Assembly: GCA_003956705.1 (NCBI GenBank)
Contig: QZCP01000074.1
Span: 10,629 to 74,628 of the forward strand
Direction: 5' to 3'
DNA length: 64,000 nt
Source of the DNA: Brevipalpus yothersi
Taxonomy: Eukaryota > Arthropoda > Arachnida > Trombidiformes > Tenuipalpidae
Made by a program: the position numbers and the translations under genes. The notes below the pieces were generated by a model. It searched no databases. It was given only the letters and a program-made list of their open reading frames with translations, and was not told where the DNA came from. This document shows, in pieces, positions 14,138-27,713 of the stretch (positions within the stretch are counted from its first letter, which is position 1; each line of letters begins with the position of its first letter).

Positions 14138-14920
14138 ATGAGCTGGCTATAAGGCGATGATGAATGGAGATACTGACAGCAAGAATGGCCATTCTGCTAA
14201 TATAAGAAGAAAGCACGCACTCACAAATATTAAGAAACTTATACTCTTCCCTTTTCTCTATACCAAAGAGAGAGTACATATATATATGTGTTATATACTC
14301 TGGTGGATAAAGTGAAATAGAAGGAAAATGGTTCCATACGAACAATACAGTCTGAGAGCTTTCCTGAATTATGATCTATGGCCACGATGAATTTCAATCC
14401 TTCCCTGGGAAAAATATATGTATTCCATACAAGAGCTTAACCAAACCTGAGCAAAAAAATGGGTTGCCCAAGCGAAGACAAAATGGCTTCGAGAATATTT
14501 ATTCGTTCACTGAAGGCACACACTCACACAAAGTGTATCATGGAAAGCTATCAAAGTTTAGCTGAAATTATTTTCCTCTCATCTTTTTCTAATAAAATAT
14601 GAAATCACACGAGAGGGCTAAATTTTATACCATAAGAAATAATAGATTGAATCACTTCACCAATGGTTCAAATCGATCATGCTAGTGCACAATACAATAC
14701 CATTGACATGACCTCTCACCTTCATCGGTGCATTCTCATTGGTCCATCGAACTTACCCGAAAAAGAATTCGATGCTCGATCAACAGAGGTCACCAAAATT
14801 CACTCTTATGGCCTCAAATCATCGAGGCCGGTAACGGTACTCTGCCCCCCTCCTCACACCGGACTGGTGTTTTTCTGGACCTCAAGAAAACCTCTGATTT
14901 GACGGTGCAGAGGGTCCTAC

Positions 14921-14933
14921 TGCCATCTACTAG
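14921..14933 (+). promoter_or_regulatory. CTCF-like site
   Basis: TGCCATCTACTAG has one mismatch to YGCCMYCTRSTGG. It lies in a tract-poor island and in the same orientation as its neighbours at 12106 and 16111. Confidence 0.45.
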
Positions 14934-16110
14934 GAGATGGAAAATATTCAAATGAATGATATTTTGGTAAAAATTGCGGATAAGAGGGAATGAAGAATGA
15001 ATTTGAAACAAAAATCATCATTTTGGAGTCTCGAAATTGTCAAATTCTATATGGATGACTATGAGGGGTCAGATCTCACTTGATTGTGTGGTGGAAAAAT
15101 GATTCACAATGGGCTTTGGCATCAGTAATGAGATTATTGAAGAGGAATCTGGGATAGTTCATTGTTTTCCAAAATTTACTCGAATTGAGATTCTCTTTCT
15201 CTTATCGTTTAACAATTTCAATGCAAAAGGGAAAAATATTACATTTGGAAATGTATATCGATTCAGAGATGAATCAGGAATACGAGCCTCTTGCTTAGTA
15301 TACACGCATATTGAACCATGATTAACATACAAATTGGAATAGTTCAGAGTTGCTATAATTCGCTTGATATGACTAAATGAATAATATTGTTCTCTCTCTC
15401 TCTCTTTCTCTGTTGTGATTTAATTAACTTCACTTGCTAATTCGAATGTTGGCATCCAAACGTGACAAAACCGATTCATTCAAATTGCAAAATGATTGTT
15501 AATTGGTGTTTCACTTAGACTCTTCATAAATTAGATTGAATGATGATGCTATTGGAGCTTTGGATACTGAATGGAATGAGCTGGAAAGCTAGAAATGATC
15601 AGAATTATTGAAGAATATGATTGTGGATTCCTTGATCACCATACAATTTGTACAGAACCAATCCCATCTAAAAAATGATGCTGACTTCAAAATCGCCTCT
15701 ACATAACAGTTAGGGGCTCCTCTTAAATCATATAGTGTAGAACTTCAGGTAATATTCAACCCATCTTAACTCCCTTCAAATCTTATCCATCATCGGACTC
15801 AGTTTACTCAGAATACTCAGGAAGGATGATTGAATTCTTTCTTGATATTTCTCTCTTCTTGAAATGGTAAAATTAGAAATCTTTTAACAAAACAGCAATG
15901 GAAGATCATCAATCTGATCAAGATTCCAATTGTTAATACATGATAGACCAAACTCTGATCTCTATCGAACGAAATATTAGGTTTTTGAACAGCCTATCTT
16001 AAAATGATTTCATCGAATCCACGAAGATTCATTCGAAAATCTTCAGAATTTTTCGAATTTCTTGAAAAAATTTTACGCTCAGAATAGAAGTTTGAGTGTA
16101 CAGTGTCTGC

Positions 16111-16123
16111 TGCCATCTGCTGC
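16111..16123 (+). promoter_or_regulatory. CTCF-like site
   Basis: TGCCATCTGCTGC has one mismatch to YGCCMYCTRSTGG. Its upstream flank GTCTGC is shared with the 8927 site. Confidence 0.45.
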
Positions 16124-16549
16124 TCCGCCTTAAAGTCTATGTTGATTCTGAACTTTTGAACGATTCATTCGAGAATGATTTTGGATTAATTTCGTCCTCA
16201 ATCAGAGTATGATTTTACTTATGATCATCCATATAAATTATCATCAATGCATGAAATCATTCAACTCAAATGAAATAAACAATTGCATAAATTGATATCA
16301 TTCTGATTAGGATTTTTTTATACTAATACACTTTAAGCACCTTTGCTTAATAGTCGAAGAATTTTTCCCATGTTCAATTGCGAAATCTATCAAAAATTAT
16401 CAAACAGCCTTGGGCATAATGGAAAATTATGAATCATTAGATATCTTGTTCATCAAGAGATTAATATTTGAATATGAGTATAAATGCTTCGAGAAAAAAG
16501 CTCAAATGGTGTCCCGAGGTGCGAAGAACAAGACATAAAAGTAAAGAGA

Positions 16550-16581
<32 letters not shown>

Positions 16582-17212
16582 AAGAAGAAAAAATTGAATG
16601 CATTTAGATAATCTGTATAGAAAGCAAGTTTCAAAGCTGAGTGGCCACATATTTTGACAAACTCTCGCTAAATCAAGTATGTTGATGGAAGAATTCTTGT
16701 TTCGAGAGCAAGAGCAAGAGGGAATCAGAAAGAAAAAAGAATAAGAAAATTGCTTTCCCTGGATGCCTGGAAGAGTACATGTACATCATCATTCAACAGT
16801 ATGCTTGTTAATTTAGCATTATATTCTATCTTTTTTCTTTAATAGCAATCAGGTAGCGAGCCAACATAGCAAGCCTAAGCCTGGCCCCTGATAGATTGGA
16901 GGCTATCATTCGTTGAATCCACCAACCGACTCAGGGCAACATAAGAATAGGATACACCAGGAGGGTCTCTCTCATAATTTTGCTTCATGAGAATAAACAC
17001 GAAAAATAAAAAGAACAAGACTACAAGTTGTTTGACATATAGAAAAAAAAATTGTGCTCATATACATGTACTCACTCACACACAATTTTCGCTGTGTTCA
17101 CTTGTGTTTATTGCTGAAAAAATTTGATTAGCATTCTGGCCAAGTTGACTTGGCTCTCTATTCCAAAGATCAAGGAAGTCTAATTGGTGAGCTTCCATAC
17201 TTGAGAGCCCCT

Positions 17213-17214
<2 letters not shown>

Positions 17215-17266
<52 letters not shown>
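17215..17266. repeat. GA microsatellite
   Basis: 52 bases, uninterrupted. Confidence 0.95.
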
Positions 17267-17270
<4 letters not shown>

Positions 17271-18912
17271 TGAAAATTATTCCCTTCTGTATTCTATCTC
17301 ATTTTTTACTGGCTTAAGCATTTTTTTCTGGTTGGTAAGTTTTAAGGCCCCAGTTCAATGGATGCTTGCGTACATAAGCAGAAAGAAGAAAAAGTTTTTC
17401 AGAGAAATATTCGCTCTCTCTCTCTTTCTCTCTCTCTTTTCTAGGACGCACACAAATATGTGAAGGTGAATTCCATCTGATATATCTCTGTACATTTTTG
17501 TAAGAGATATGATGAATTTTCACCACAATCATCATGGGGAGTGAGTTTTTTCTTTTCTTATTCTTTTTCGCTGGGAAGACTGTTTCATCACGCCATGTTT
17601 CAAGCTCTTCTCCTCGGATGTTTGAGAAAAAGTAAAAAGAAGAAAGTAGGAGGAAAAAGAGGTGATAAAATTAGGAGAACATCACGAAAATGATGATTTT
17701 GTTGAGTAAAAGTACTCAAATTGATTGCATGGTAATTATAGGCATAAGACAAAAGATTTGCTATACAAATGATGACAATAATACTTAGTCATGGAAAGGA
17801 ATGAGTAGAATTTCAACCTGATGGTGTACATGTGAATTTGTACATATTTTTCTATCTACTCAATGTTACACAAAAAGGAAAAGTGCAAATGAAGCCAGAC
17901 GCTTCTCAATTCTTTTTTGACTCAACACACACACATAATTATCATATATCACTGTCATTCATCATTTAAAGCCTGGTGAAAGCTTTGCCAATTATGAAGG
18001 TTTTTCAGCCGATTGGATAGCGTGTGTGTTTATGAGTGGTTGATGAAAAATTTTGTCCTCCTTCACTCAACAAAAATATATAGATTTCTTCATGAAATCC
18101 ATGAATTCCAAGAATCTGGTGTGTATCAAAATATTTGTCGAATTGGAAAAAAATGAAATGAGATCATACCAAAGGATACAATAGGTACAGGTGTATACTA
18201 TCTATGAGTATACTTTTTTCCGATAATAGTATCGATTTCTGCTTCCCGGAAACATAGAGTGAGTATATATAAATTTTTTTCCAATGACGATGCTGATGAT
18301 GTGACAATCACCTTACATTATCATAATTAGCTCACCGGGAGGACTTGTGAAGAGAGAAAGAGAGGAAGAGAGAGAGAGAGAAATATTCACAAAATGAATA
18401 TTAAAATGAGATTGAAAGTGAACTCACGCATCAATTGAGAGAGGGACTAAAATATATGAGGTTAATCTGAACTATCAGAACTTTTCAAGATAATAAAGGA
18501 TGAGCTGAGAAGCTCCCTTTCAGCTATCCCATGTGAAAAACGAATCACGAATCTTAATATCTCTCTCTCTCTTATTTTTCATTGATTTTCCATTCTATAA
18601 TGGACGACATATAAGGAGGAGTTTTCCAGGTCAACGACTGTTCCTGGATCACTTGATCTCATAAGCAAAATCATCAACTGTGATTAGATACATGCTTATA
18701 GGTAAAAAGAAGAGTTGAATTAATAATTTACAGGGTTTTTCTAGTTCAATTCCTGTATCTATCCAGGGGTGTAGAAGAGATGGAGGGACAGATAGATAGT
18801 GGTAAGAGTGATGCTCACTTTTGATACTCTGTATCGTTTCTCTCTATCTTCCATGGGAAATAGATATATGTGTATCATGAGTGATGGAGGGGGGATAGAC
18901 AGTAAGTAAAAG

Positions 18913-18918
<6 letters not shown>

Positions 18919-18957
<39 letters not shown>
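18919..18957. repeat. GA microsatellite
   Basis: 39 bases. Confidence 0.9.
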
Positions 18958-18960
<3 letters not shown>

Positions 18961-20373
18961 TCATCTCAATCTGATGCAATAGAATATCATTTATCGGATT
19001 GCCTGGTGTTAAACAGTGCCTCTCATCAGAACCGGATTTGGATTGGATATCTAATCAAAACTTGATTCTCTGTTTGATCCTCTCTCTCTCTCAACTTTTT
19101 TCTTTCCTCTCCTCATCTGATCAGCAAGAGAAGAAAAAAAGGTAAGATTCATGGGCAAAGTGAGTCCTATCTTGTGTAAGTATGAAGGTTGAGAAAGTAA
19201 AAAGAGAGAGATAGAAAATATATATATTCTGGATAGAAGGAAAAGTGACAACTTCTTAAAGTGATGGTGGCGAAGATGAAGTTGACAAGGTAGAAGGAGA
19301 GGTTCCTGGTATGCATACTGTGAAGGTTCCAAAAAGAAACTATACTTTGATATTCTTTCTCATTTCATTTCACTTTGGACAAGGAGGAGATACATGACGA
19401 TACGATAAAATGGCGATGGAAAATTTGTCAGCTCAATCAAGGATATTTTTCCAATAAATAATGGATAAATGTGTGTGTGTGATCATACAGTGTAGCATGC
19501 AATTTGATTCATTGCTTCCACCTATTATAGAGAGTATAACACTATTTCTTCTCTCTCTCTCTCTTCAATTCTTAACTCATGGTATAAATGTATGTGAGCA
19601 TCCATTCATCCAGCATTCTAGATTCCCAATAAAAATGATAAAGAAAAAAATTATTCCCCTTGCCAAAGGATTGCCATTGATCCTATCTTCTTCTCATATC
19701 ATCTTAATCATTCTCTTTCCTCTTCTCATCATCTTCCGTTGTTCAGTTTCATCTTTTTTTCTTCTCTCCTTCCAAGTTTTGGCGAACTTTTTCCTCTTCC
19801 ACTCTCAATCAACCGCTTTATACCACCACTCTTGAACCCTTGCCGAAAATTCTGACAAGAAGCTCTTTCTTTCCTCTCTTTCTCTCTTTTCCTTTTTGCT
19901 TCGCCTATTTTCGAAATCATGCACAAAGCTCCTGCAGACTGTTAACTTTTATAGTTGGTCTATCTCTCTCTCTCTTTCTTTTTCACTGGATATATCTGTG
20001 CCTATGTGTTCACAAAACCATTTTCCGGGATCACGATATTCGTTCTTTTCTTCCTTCTTTTCCTTTGGGAAACTTGCCATAGATCATTCTCCAAAACACA
20101 ACAATCGAATTTCCTTCACCCATGGCTGAGAAAGGAAGATCTCTCTCTCTCTCTCTTGCTATTTCTACACTATAACATTAAGCGCCAGCATCTCGACACA
20201 CATCCGCCAATATATTTTCGATCCTCATCCTCTTACAAGAGCCAATCAGCCATAGATGAAGCCTAAATTCATTTTGTCCCTCTCTTTCTTTCTTTTTCTC
20301 TCTCTCTCAGCTGCAAGTGAGTGTGTGGCCAAAATTTTTGTAAGACTAGTCAAGAAAATTGAGCACAATATAT

Positions 20374-20375
<2 letters not shown>

Positions 20376-20412
<37 letters not shown>
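20376..20412. repeat. GA microsatellite
   Basis: 37 bases. Confidence 0.9.
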
Positions 20413-20415
<3 letters not shown>

Positions 20416-21224
20416 AATAAAGAATAAGTGGATTCTGAAGATTTAAGGTTTAAGAAAAAAAGCTCGACAAGCTTGCGATTGGATAGGAATAAATTTTCAT
20501 CATATGAATAGTGAATGGCACCTCCTTCTTTTTCATTCTTTTCATATTGTCCCGGGTGCCTATTGATCCTACATTGGCGAAGAGAGAGAGAGGTAAAGAG
20601 AGCGAGAAAGAAAGAGAGAGAGAAAGAGTATTCATTTCTCTGAATGCTTATTCAATAGCCATTGGAAGTTTTCCATTCATATGACCAGCCAGTCAGTGAA
20701 CATAGGAAACAGAAAGAGAGAGAAAAAAGAGCGAATAAGCTGATCTGGTTTACCGGTTTCATTATTCACTTAACCATGAAAGCTTCACCCGAACGAGAAG
20801 AAATATGAAGAACCGCCGGTAAAAATAGGAGAGAGAGAGAAAAAATGTATTTGCTTTTGATATATTTAAATTGATATATTCCTGTGTGTATATATTTTCT
20901 TCACTCTCTTCTTTCGGTTCTTTTTCGATGAGCGTATGTGTTTATCAGTGGGAAAAACAACGAAGAAGGTAAGCAAAGAAGGCATAAACACATGGCATAA
21001 CATTGGGAAAAGGCATGCTAAAGGGAAATGAAAAAGAGGCAAATGAAATACATGGAATAAAGAGAGAGAGAGAAGGTTCGTTTTAGTATGTGTGGCTGTG
21101 TGAGTTTAACGGCAAGCTAATATTCATTGCTATGGCTGCCAGTCAAAGCAACCGCCTGATTCTAATCAACTCTTGCTAACTAACTACACCATCATTTTGG
21201 TATCATAGAAACCAAAACTCATGT

Positions 21225-21227
<3 letters not shown>

Positions 21228-21270
<43 letters not shown>
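21228..21270. repeat. CT microsatellite
   Basis: 43 bases; a separate GAAA tetranucleotide run lies at 21456-21482. Confidence 0.9.
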
Positions 21271-21275
<5 letters not shown>

Positions 21276-21458
21276 CACTTTCTCTCACAAACTGGTGAAC
21301 TGACAGAACCCCTTGATGGTAATAGTAGAGAAAGTTTTCAGGGACGATCATGCGGTTGCTGCAGCCACCACCAGTCAACCATTCCAGCGAATGATATTGA
21401 TGATGGTGGATGCTGATGGAGAAGCAAGAAGAGAAGAGACGAGAGAGAGGGAAAAAAG

Positions 21459-21489
<31 letters not shown>

Positions 21490-21903
21490 TCAAGAATGGG
21501 CGAGAGAGGCTCAAAAATGTGGATGATGAACGGCTGAGAGTATGTTAGCCTGATATAAATAGCTATTCGCTCTCACACATACTACATGCACACACACATA
21601 TACACCAACTACAACTATACACGAATCTGTGAGAAAGTGAATCATCGATTGTGAGCATGATAGGCTGGAATGTCCATAGGAAATTCCTATTCCTTCATAT
21701 TAAGAATATCATTCATGTAACACCGATAATGGTGGCTAAGATTCTTTTCTGGCTGAGCCTGGAGGTATTGAAATCATTGAATTGGCACTTGTATATATAA
21801 ATCATCATTCTTGCAATCATAATAGTTGCCCAACTCAAATCAAATAAAATCAGTTAGTTTTCAGTAAAGTGAGAGATCGAAAAAAAACTTCATTTAAACC
21901 TAC

Positions 21904-24900
21904 CAAATTGACTTTTCATCCAAGGATGAAATGTTGTTGCCATAGATGAGCTGGAATTTTGTTCTGGACTTTCAACTGGTCCGGGATACATTTGGTTAGC
22001 TTGTTGTGATACAGGAATTTGTGGTGGTGATGATGAATTTGGTGGAATCATCGATGGATGCTGATTGGCACCCATTAAGTCTCTATGTGGATGCATGGTT
22101 TGTTGCTCCATTTTACAACTTGAAACATATTGCTGTGGACTGGATACTTGCTGATGGGGTGGTGTTAATTGTCCTCGTCCACCACCACACGGATCATATG
22201 GTGAATTCATGCTTTGAGCTGGATGCTGTTGCTGTTGATGTTGTAGTGATGATGGTGGAGGTGGAGGCTGTTGATGATGCGGATTGGTGGTTTGTTGGGT
22301 TTGTGGGGGAGGCTGGGCCTGATTTGGTCCCGTAGGACCATTACCACTGCAATAGTATGGACTAGGAGATGGTTCGTACCTGTCAATGAATTGGCTGATG
22401 TTCATTAGATGATGTTTACCGAATAATCAGATTAGATATTGATTAGGTATTGAGGAGAGGCAGAAGAATTGAGGAGGAAAATAGGGTGTATAATTGAAAG
22501 AGTTAAATGATAGGAATGATAGAGTTGGGACATCAAGAATGATAAACTCATGGGTTGTTGTGAGTATATACATGCAAGATCATTGGCCATAGATAATGAA
22601 GAGGATAGAGAGATAGATTGTTAGTTAGGATTGTTTGTATGCTTGTGCCTTCCAATTCATTATCAACATCTTCCATTCATGTGTCCATGAATATACATAA
22701 AATTCTAATGAACTATTCGACAATCAATTATTCAACATATTTCCTGTGACAATATGTCCAAGTGGACATATGATGGTCAAGCTCCTCCCCCTTAATCTTA
22801 TATGAACATCTCCTAAGAGGTTGGATAAGAGAAACATGGCTAATCAACTTTTTTTCTTTCCCTCACAGCTTGACCATCATCATAAAAGAATGACAGCTAT
22901 TGGTTGATCCTATATTGGCTATATTGAATAGTATGTATATGAGTGTGTTTATATGTATAGCTTATGTACATAAATGTATAGAAAAATGTTCTTTACATTT
23001 ATGATGAGAGATAGTGTTGATTTGTTAACACCATATTGAAAATTTTCTTGGTATAGGAATCGTCAACAAATCAATCTTTGATCAGCAACAAAGGTAAATG
23101 AATTGACATTATTATCGAACAATAATACTACAGGAACACACACAAAGAGTAACTATCTGATGGTGTGATAATCATGAATGAACAGAAAAAGAGAGAGAGA
23201 GAGAGAATTTACTATTGAGTTGATGATTTTACGATTGACTTCTCGTGTGTGTAAATGTGTATGTGTGTGTGATTGTGGAGGCAATTCACATTCGGTTATA
23301 TAGTAGCAAAAAAAAGTAGGCCCACAAAACAAGTCACTCTCATTAGGTAGTAAGGCTACTGGATAATCGTTCTCTCAGCTCATTGATGTGACTTTTATGG
23401 GGCCAAAAATAAAGTAACCAAATGAAGTGGGCCTAAAACATGTGAAAACGCACATATACTCGAATTTTGCATATAATCCAGAGACATAAAAGACTAGGTC
23501 AACTGTTTGTACTTGTGTGTGTGTGTATTCTCATTGAAAGTGAGTTAATAAAACAGGTGAAAACTGTTGTCTTAACAATAAAAAATGGCGAGACCATATG
23601 TAAGTAAGAAGCATAAATTAGTTTTTACCAACAGCAGCATCTTGATGGTTATCCATGCATAGGAAAGTATTATTATATGTATCTCTCCTCCTCTTTCTCT
23701 GTGACTAACTAACTAACTAACTAAAATAATGAAAATTGCCTCAAACCACACTAAAAAGAGATAGAAAGAAGTTTTCTTCTTACTTCTTACTTCTTCTGTC
23801 TTCTATCTACCAACCCCAAAAGGAGGAGTGATAAAGAGGAGACATGTGAAATAATTCATATTCTTTTCTTTACATAACTGAACCATGTTTCAACCGACAA
23901 GAATGATAGTTCTAAACTATTTTTCTTCTCATTTCTCTTTCTCTATCGCAACTATTTCACAAAAATATGAGGTTGAATATATTTTTTTTCTCTCCTCTAC
24001 TTTCACCGTGAGAAATGCGTTTTGGAACGCACTCAAGGGATAAATGAGATAGATAGAGGCAGATAGAGAGAAAGTGTTAAGATAGAAGAAGAAAAAGAAA
24101 AAATCTGGTGAAGATGCCCATGTGAGTTAGGTAAAGAAAAGTAGGAAAGACATACACATACACACTATTCAGGAGAATGTTTGATGATGATGTTTATGAC
24201 CAGTCAAATGAGATGATTATTGGTCTAGATGATGCTATAAGATATGTAGATGGGAGGAGAGAGAACATAAGAAGAGAGAGAGAAAAAACTTTCTTTCTCC
24301 AGGATCAAGAAGATATGAGTTGCTCTCTCTTTCTCTCTCTCTCTCTGTTTGACTGGGAAAAGATTTTTAAGTGCGAACAAATCGTTTCGTTTATGTGTAT
24401 CGTTAATCAAGATTATGGCCAATTTAAAAGGCAATCAATGACTGGTTAATAGTAAAAACTATCACACTCATAAGCACATGTATACACACATACGTACACA
24501 ATATCGATTCATGTTGAATATAAAGATGTACATACAGACACTCATAAACACAACATAAAGCATCAAGAATCCATGAATGGACAGGTTAATTGATAGTAAT
24601 TGAGAGGTGTTGGAAATTTTTTGTGTTCTATTCGCATTTTCTTGGGGAATCAAATTTGAGTGTTGAGAATGAAGATGATGGAATGGTCACCGAATATTAA
24701 ATGAGAAACACATCATCATTTTCTATATAACTTACTTGGGTTCATGAGTATTGGTTGGATCTAATTCTCGTAACGTTAATCGATCAAATGGTGGAAAACG
24801 TGGATGTGGCTGGCCTGGGCCACCGACACCACTTGGATATTGCATGGCCTGATATGGACCATAATGTCCAGTATTACGTCCATTTTCATGGCATTGTGAT

Positions 24901-24998
24901 AATGGTACATGATGATGAGGTTCACTAGAATATGCATCATGTGGATTGGGCCCATAGCCAGTTGTATTTGGAGCAATATATGAACTGAAATCACACAT
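21904..24998 (-). CDS. Antp: Antennapedia-type Hox protein, N-terminal part (two exons; homeobox exon outside the window)
   Basis: Hox transcription factor of the nucleus; this part precedes the DNA-binding domain. Exon 24998-24736 encodes a start followed by a Tyr/His/Pro-rich segment containing PRFPPFDRL, close to the PRFPPYDR block typical of Antp. It ends at a GTAAGT donor in phase 2. Exon 22379-21904 follows a CAG acceptor, joins in frame (K-YEPSPSP), is rich in Pro and Gln, and ends in the hexapeptide FHPWMKSQFG. That matches the Antp YPWMRSQFGK context, with F and H replacing the usual L and Y. The donor used is GTAGGT after the Gly codon (phase 1, as expected before a homeobox exon). 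The intron between the exons is 2356 bp. No homeobox was found from 21903 down to position 1, so it probably lies beyond the left edge. The start is uncertain: a TTTCAG lies 12 bases inside the called ATG and could be an acceptor, which would put the true start in an upstream exon. Confidence 0.85.
22380..24735 (-). other. Antp intron between the two visible coding exons
   Basis: Bounded by a GTAAGT donor and a TTGACAG acceptor on the minus strand. It contains AT-rich sequence, short GT and GA runs and a (CTAA) run near 23706-23722. No nested gene was seen. Confidence 0.75.
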
Positions 24999-25447
24999 AT
25001 TTATATTCTTTATCTTGCTATTTGTTTTTATTCTTTTGCTTTTTTCCGTTGATAATATTAACTTTCTTTTCCTCCTGTAATACACACACAAGTAAACACA
25101 CACACAGAGGATAAAAATTAATGATGATGAACTTTTTTCTCTCTCTCTTTTCCGTTCTTCCTTAATCAATTAACTTTTCAGTTATTCCAAATCATTTCAA
25201 ATTTCGGATGCTAACATCTTTAACATGGAGAGTTTGAAGAGTTGAAGCCCAAACAGAGAGAAATAGATGTCACTTACACATACACATATACACACAAACG
25301 TTGAAAAAGAATGGATACATTTTACTGTTATTATTATTACGATGATGATGGCTCGTAACTCTCACAAGTATTTGCTTTCGATTTGAACGGCATGAAAGAC
25401 ATAGCCAACAATGATTTTCATCTCTCTCTCTTTTTCGGAACCTCTTG

Positions 25448-25478
<31 letters not shown>

Positions 25479-25492
25479 TACTGGCTCTCTCA

Positions 25493-25495
<3 letters not shown>

Positions 25496-25552
<57 letters not shown>
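25496..25552. repeat. CT microsatellite
   Basis: Preceded by an interrupted CT stretch from 25449. Confidence 0.95.
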
Positions 25553-25556
<4 letters not shown>

Positions 25557-26736
25557 ATTCTCTTTCTTTTTCTCTCGTATTCATCACCTTACAAGCGATA
25601 CTATTGCTAAAGCGATAGTAGCAAATATATAGAGAAAATACAGGCGCAAGCGCGATTTCCTCTCTCTTGCTCTCTCTCCCCAATCACAGAGAGAGCAAGT
25701 AAAATTAATGATGATCAGAATATATATTTGAACAATTATGAATTGAATGAACATATTTTTTTCTATTTGAACATTGAATTGGTGGAAAATATTCGAAATC
25801 TTGAAAATTATTATCCTAATATTATGAATTGGATGAAATTGAATGGAAACTTTGTTTCAAAATACATATGCATACATATCTCTTCCTCTTTTCTCTCTCT
25901 CTCTCTCTCTATTTTCACCGGGAGTAATAATCCATCCTCTCTCTCACTTCCATAGGCCTCTTTTATGACCAAAGTTAGTGTCTAGTTAATGACAAATGTT
26001 CAAAAATATTACCAACACTCATACAAGTGCCACTTGAATAGTAGTAGTAGTCATCATCATTCTGATTCTCGTGATTCAAAGACACACACACATAGACAAC
26101 TTCATTGACTATCTAGGGCCAAAGTAATACGAAAGCAATTTCCATCACTATTACCCAACTCTATGGGTCGTTGGTGGTCACAATGAGAACATTTATTTGG
26201 GATAGTAAGGAGGCTATGGCCCTTGTACATAAACTGGATAAGTACCGTGACCTTACTGTGTGTGAATGTGAATGTTCATTCACTAAAAGTGTCTACTCTG
26301 TGTGTGTAGTTGGCCCGGTAAACTTAAAGTGTCTGTGTAAGAGAGGAGCTGAAATGATTGAAAGAGAGAAGATCCAACAAAAATAGCCCTCATGAGCATG
26401 AGATGATAGAGTAATTCGTGGTCTAAATGTTACTTGTGTTGATCTTCATTATTATCAAAGGTGATAGAGGCTTGACTTTTTGATCACAGATTGATACTTG
26501 ACGGATTTTTTTGAATCACTTACTATCTATTCTCTCTCTCTTGAACCTTTTTTCCCTCAATCATCACTCGATTGATTAAGTTAATACATTCATGCCAACT
26601 GTACTGTCAACTGTTATGCCTCTCCTTTCTACTCTTGACCGATGGTCATGGGATGATAGTTTTTTCTCCTTCCTCTCCTCAGTTCAGGTGATTTTGTCCA
26701 AACTCTCGCTAATTTTACAGCAACCGAGTAACAGAG

Positions 26737-26742
<6 letters not shown>

Positions 26743-26789
<47 letters not shown>
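26743..26789. repeat. GA microsatellite
   Basis: 47 bases. Confidence 0.95.
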
Positions 26790-26792
<3 letters not shown>

Positions 26793-27331
26793 ATCAGTAC
26801 GATTAGCGCGCTATTTCGAGTGTTTTTTAGTGGGCCTGCTTTAGGCTTACCTACACTCTCTCACAGTGTGGGCCACATAGAAGATAGAGAGAGGAACATT
26901 TTTTTGAGCTCTCAACCTTCGCGCTCTCTCTCTCTCTCAGGTATACATGCTAGGTATTGCTTCAGTAATTCTGGTGACTTTTTGGGTAGAAATAACCAGC
27001 GGGCACTCACGGGGCACAGCTATTGGCAGCTCGAGCCGCATCCCAAATGGACATAGTAGTAGAAGAGAAATAAGAGAAATAAGAGGTATCAGCAGAAGCG
27101 GCATGTAAACTGGTTTAACAACGTCTTCATCTTTTTTTCTCTCATGTCTTGTGGCCCTTCTTCTTCTTCTTCTTCTTCTTCTTTTTTTACTGGACCTTCA
27201 TCAGCTCGGCTCATGTTGGCCTTAAGCACGTTCACGAGCCAACGGCTGTTAGAGAGAAAGGCTCATAAGTAGAGAAGAGAAGAGAGAAAGGTTTGCGAAC
27301 ATTTTTCTCTCTCACTAATCAAGCCTCTCTA

Positions 27332-27336
<5 letters not shown>

Positions 27337-27388
<52 letters not shown>

Positions 27389-27562
27389 NNNNNNNNNNNN
27401 NNNNNNNNNNNNNNNNNNNNNNNNNNNNNNNNNNNNNNNNNNNNNNNNNNNNNNNNNNNNNNNNNNNNNNNNNNNNNNNNNNNNNNNNNNNNNNNNNNNN
27501 NNNNNNNNNNNNNNNNNNNNNNNNNNNNNNNNNNNNNNNNNNNNNNNNNNNNNNNNNNNNNN

Positions 27563-27601
<39 letters not shown>
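27337..27601. repeat. GA microsatellite containing an assembly gap
   Basis: Pure GA on both sides of the N run; the true length is unknown. Confidence 0.9.
27389..27562. other. Assembly gap inside a GA tract (174 N)
   Basis: Undetermined bases flanked on both sides by pure GA repeat, so the missing sequence is probably more of the same tract. Confidence 0.99.
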
Positions 27602-27605
<4 letters not shown>

Positions 27606-27670
27606 AGAGGTAAGCGAATATTTGTATGAGAAAAAAAATTACCCAAAAAAGTTAACTAAGAAGTCCAAAA

Positions 27671-27713
<43 letters not shown>

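Larger units (their letters stand above)
14570..16500. other. Second microsatellite-poor island in the Antp intron
   Basis: About 1.9 kb of complex sequence with only one short CT run near 15390. No gene is recognised; a 79-codon ATG reading frame at 14663 has no recognisable features. It contains two of the best CTCF-like motifs (14921 and 16111). Confidence 0.5.
1..21903 (-). other. Probable large Antp intron (left part cut by window edge)
   Basis: No credible exon was seen on either strand over almost 22 kb. The preceding Antp exon ends at a clean donor at 21903 and its homeobox exon is missing, so this stretch is inferred to be intron. It is dominated by GA/CT tracts, TC-rich low-complexity runs (for example 5400-6110 and 11220-11640) and AT-rich spacer, with one assembly gap. 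A nested gene without recognisable domains cannot be excluded. Confidence 0.6.

Noticed and set aside
14663..14902. 79-codon ATG frame
   Set aside because: No domain or supporting context; overlaps an alternative frame of similar quality.
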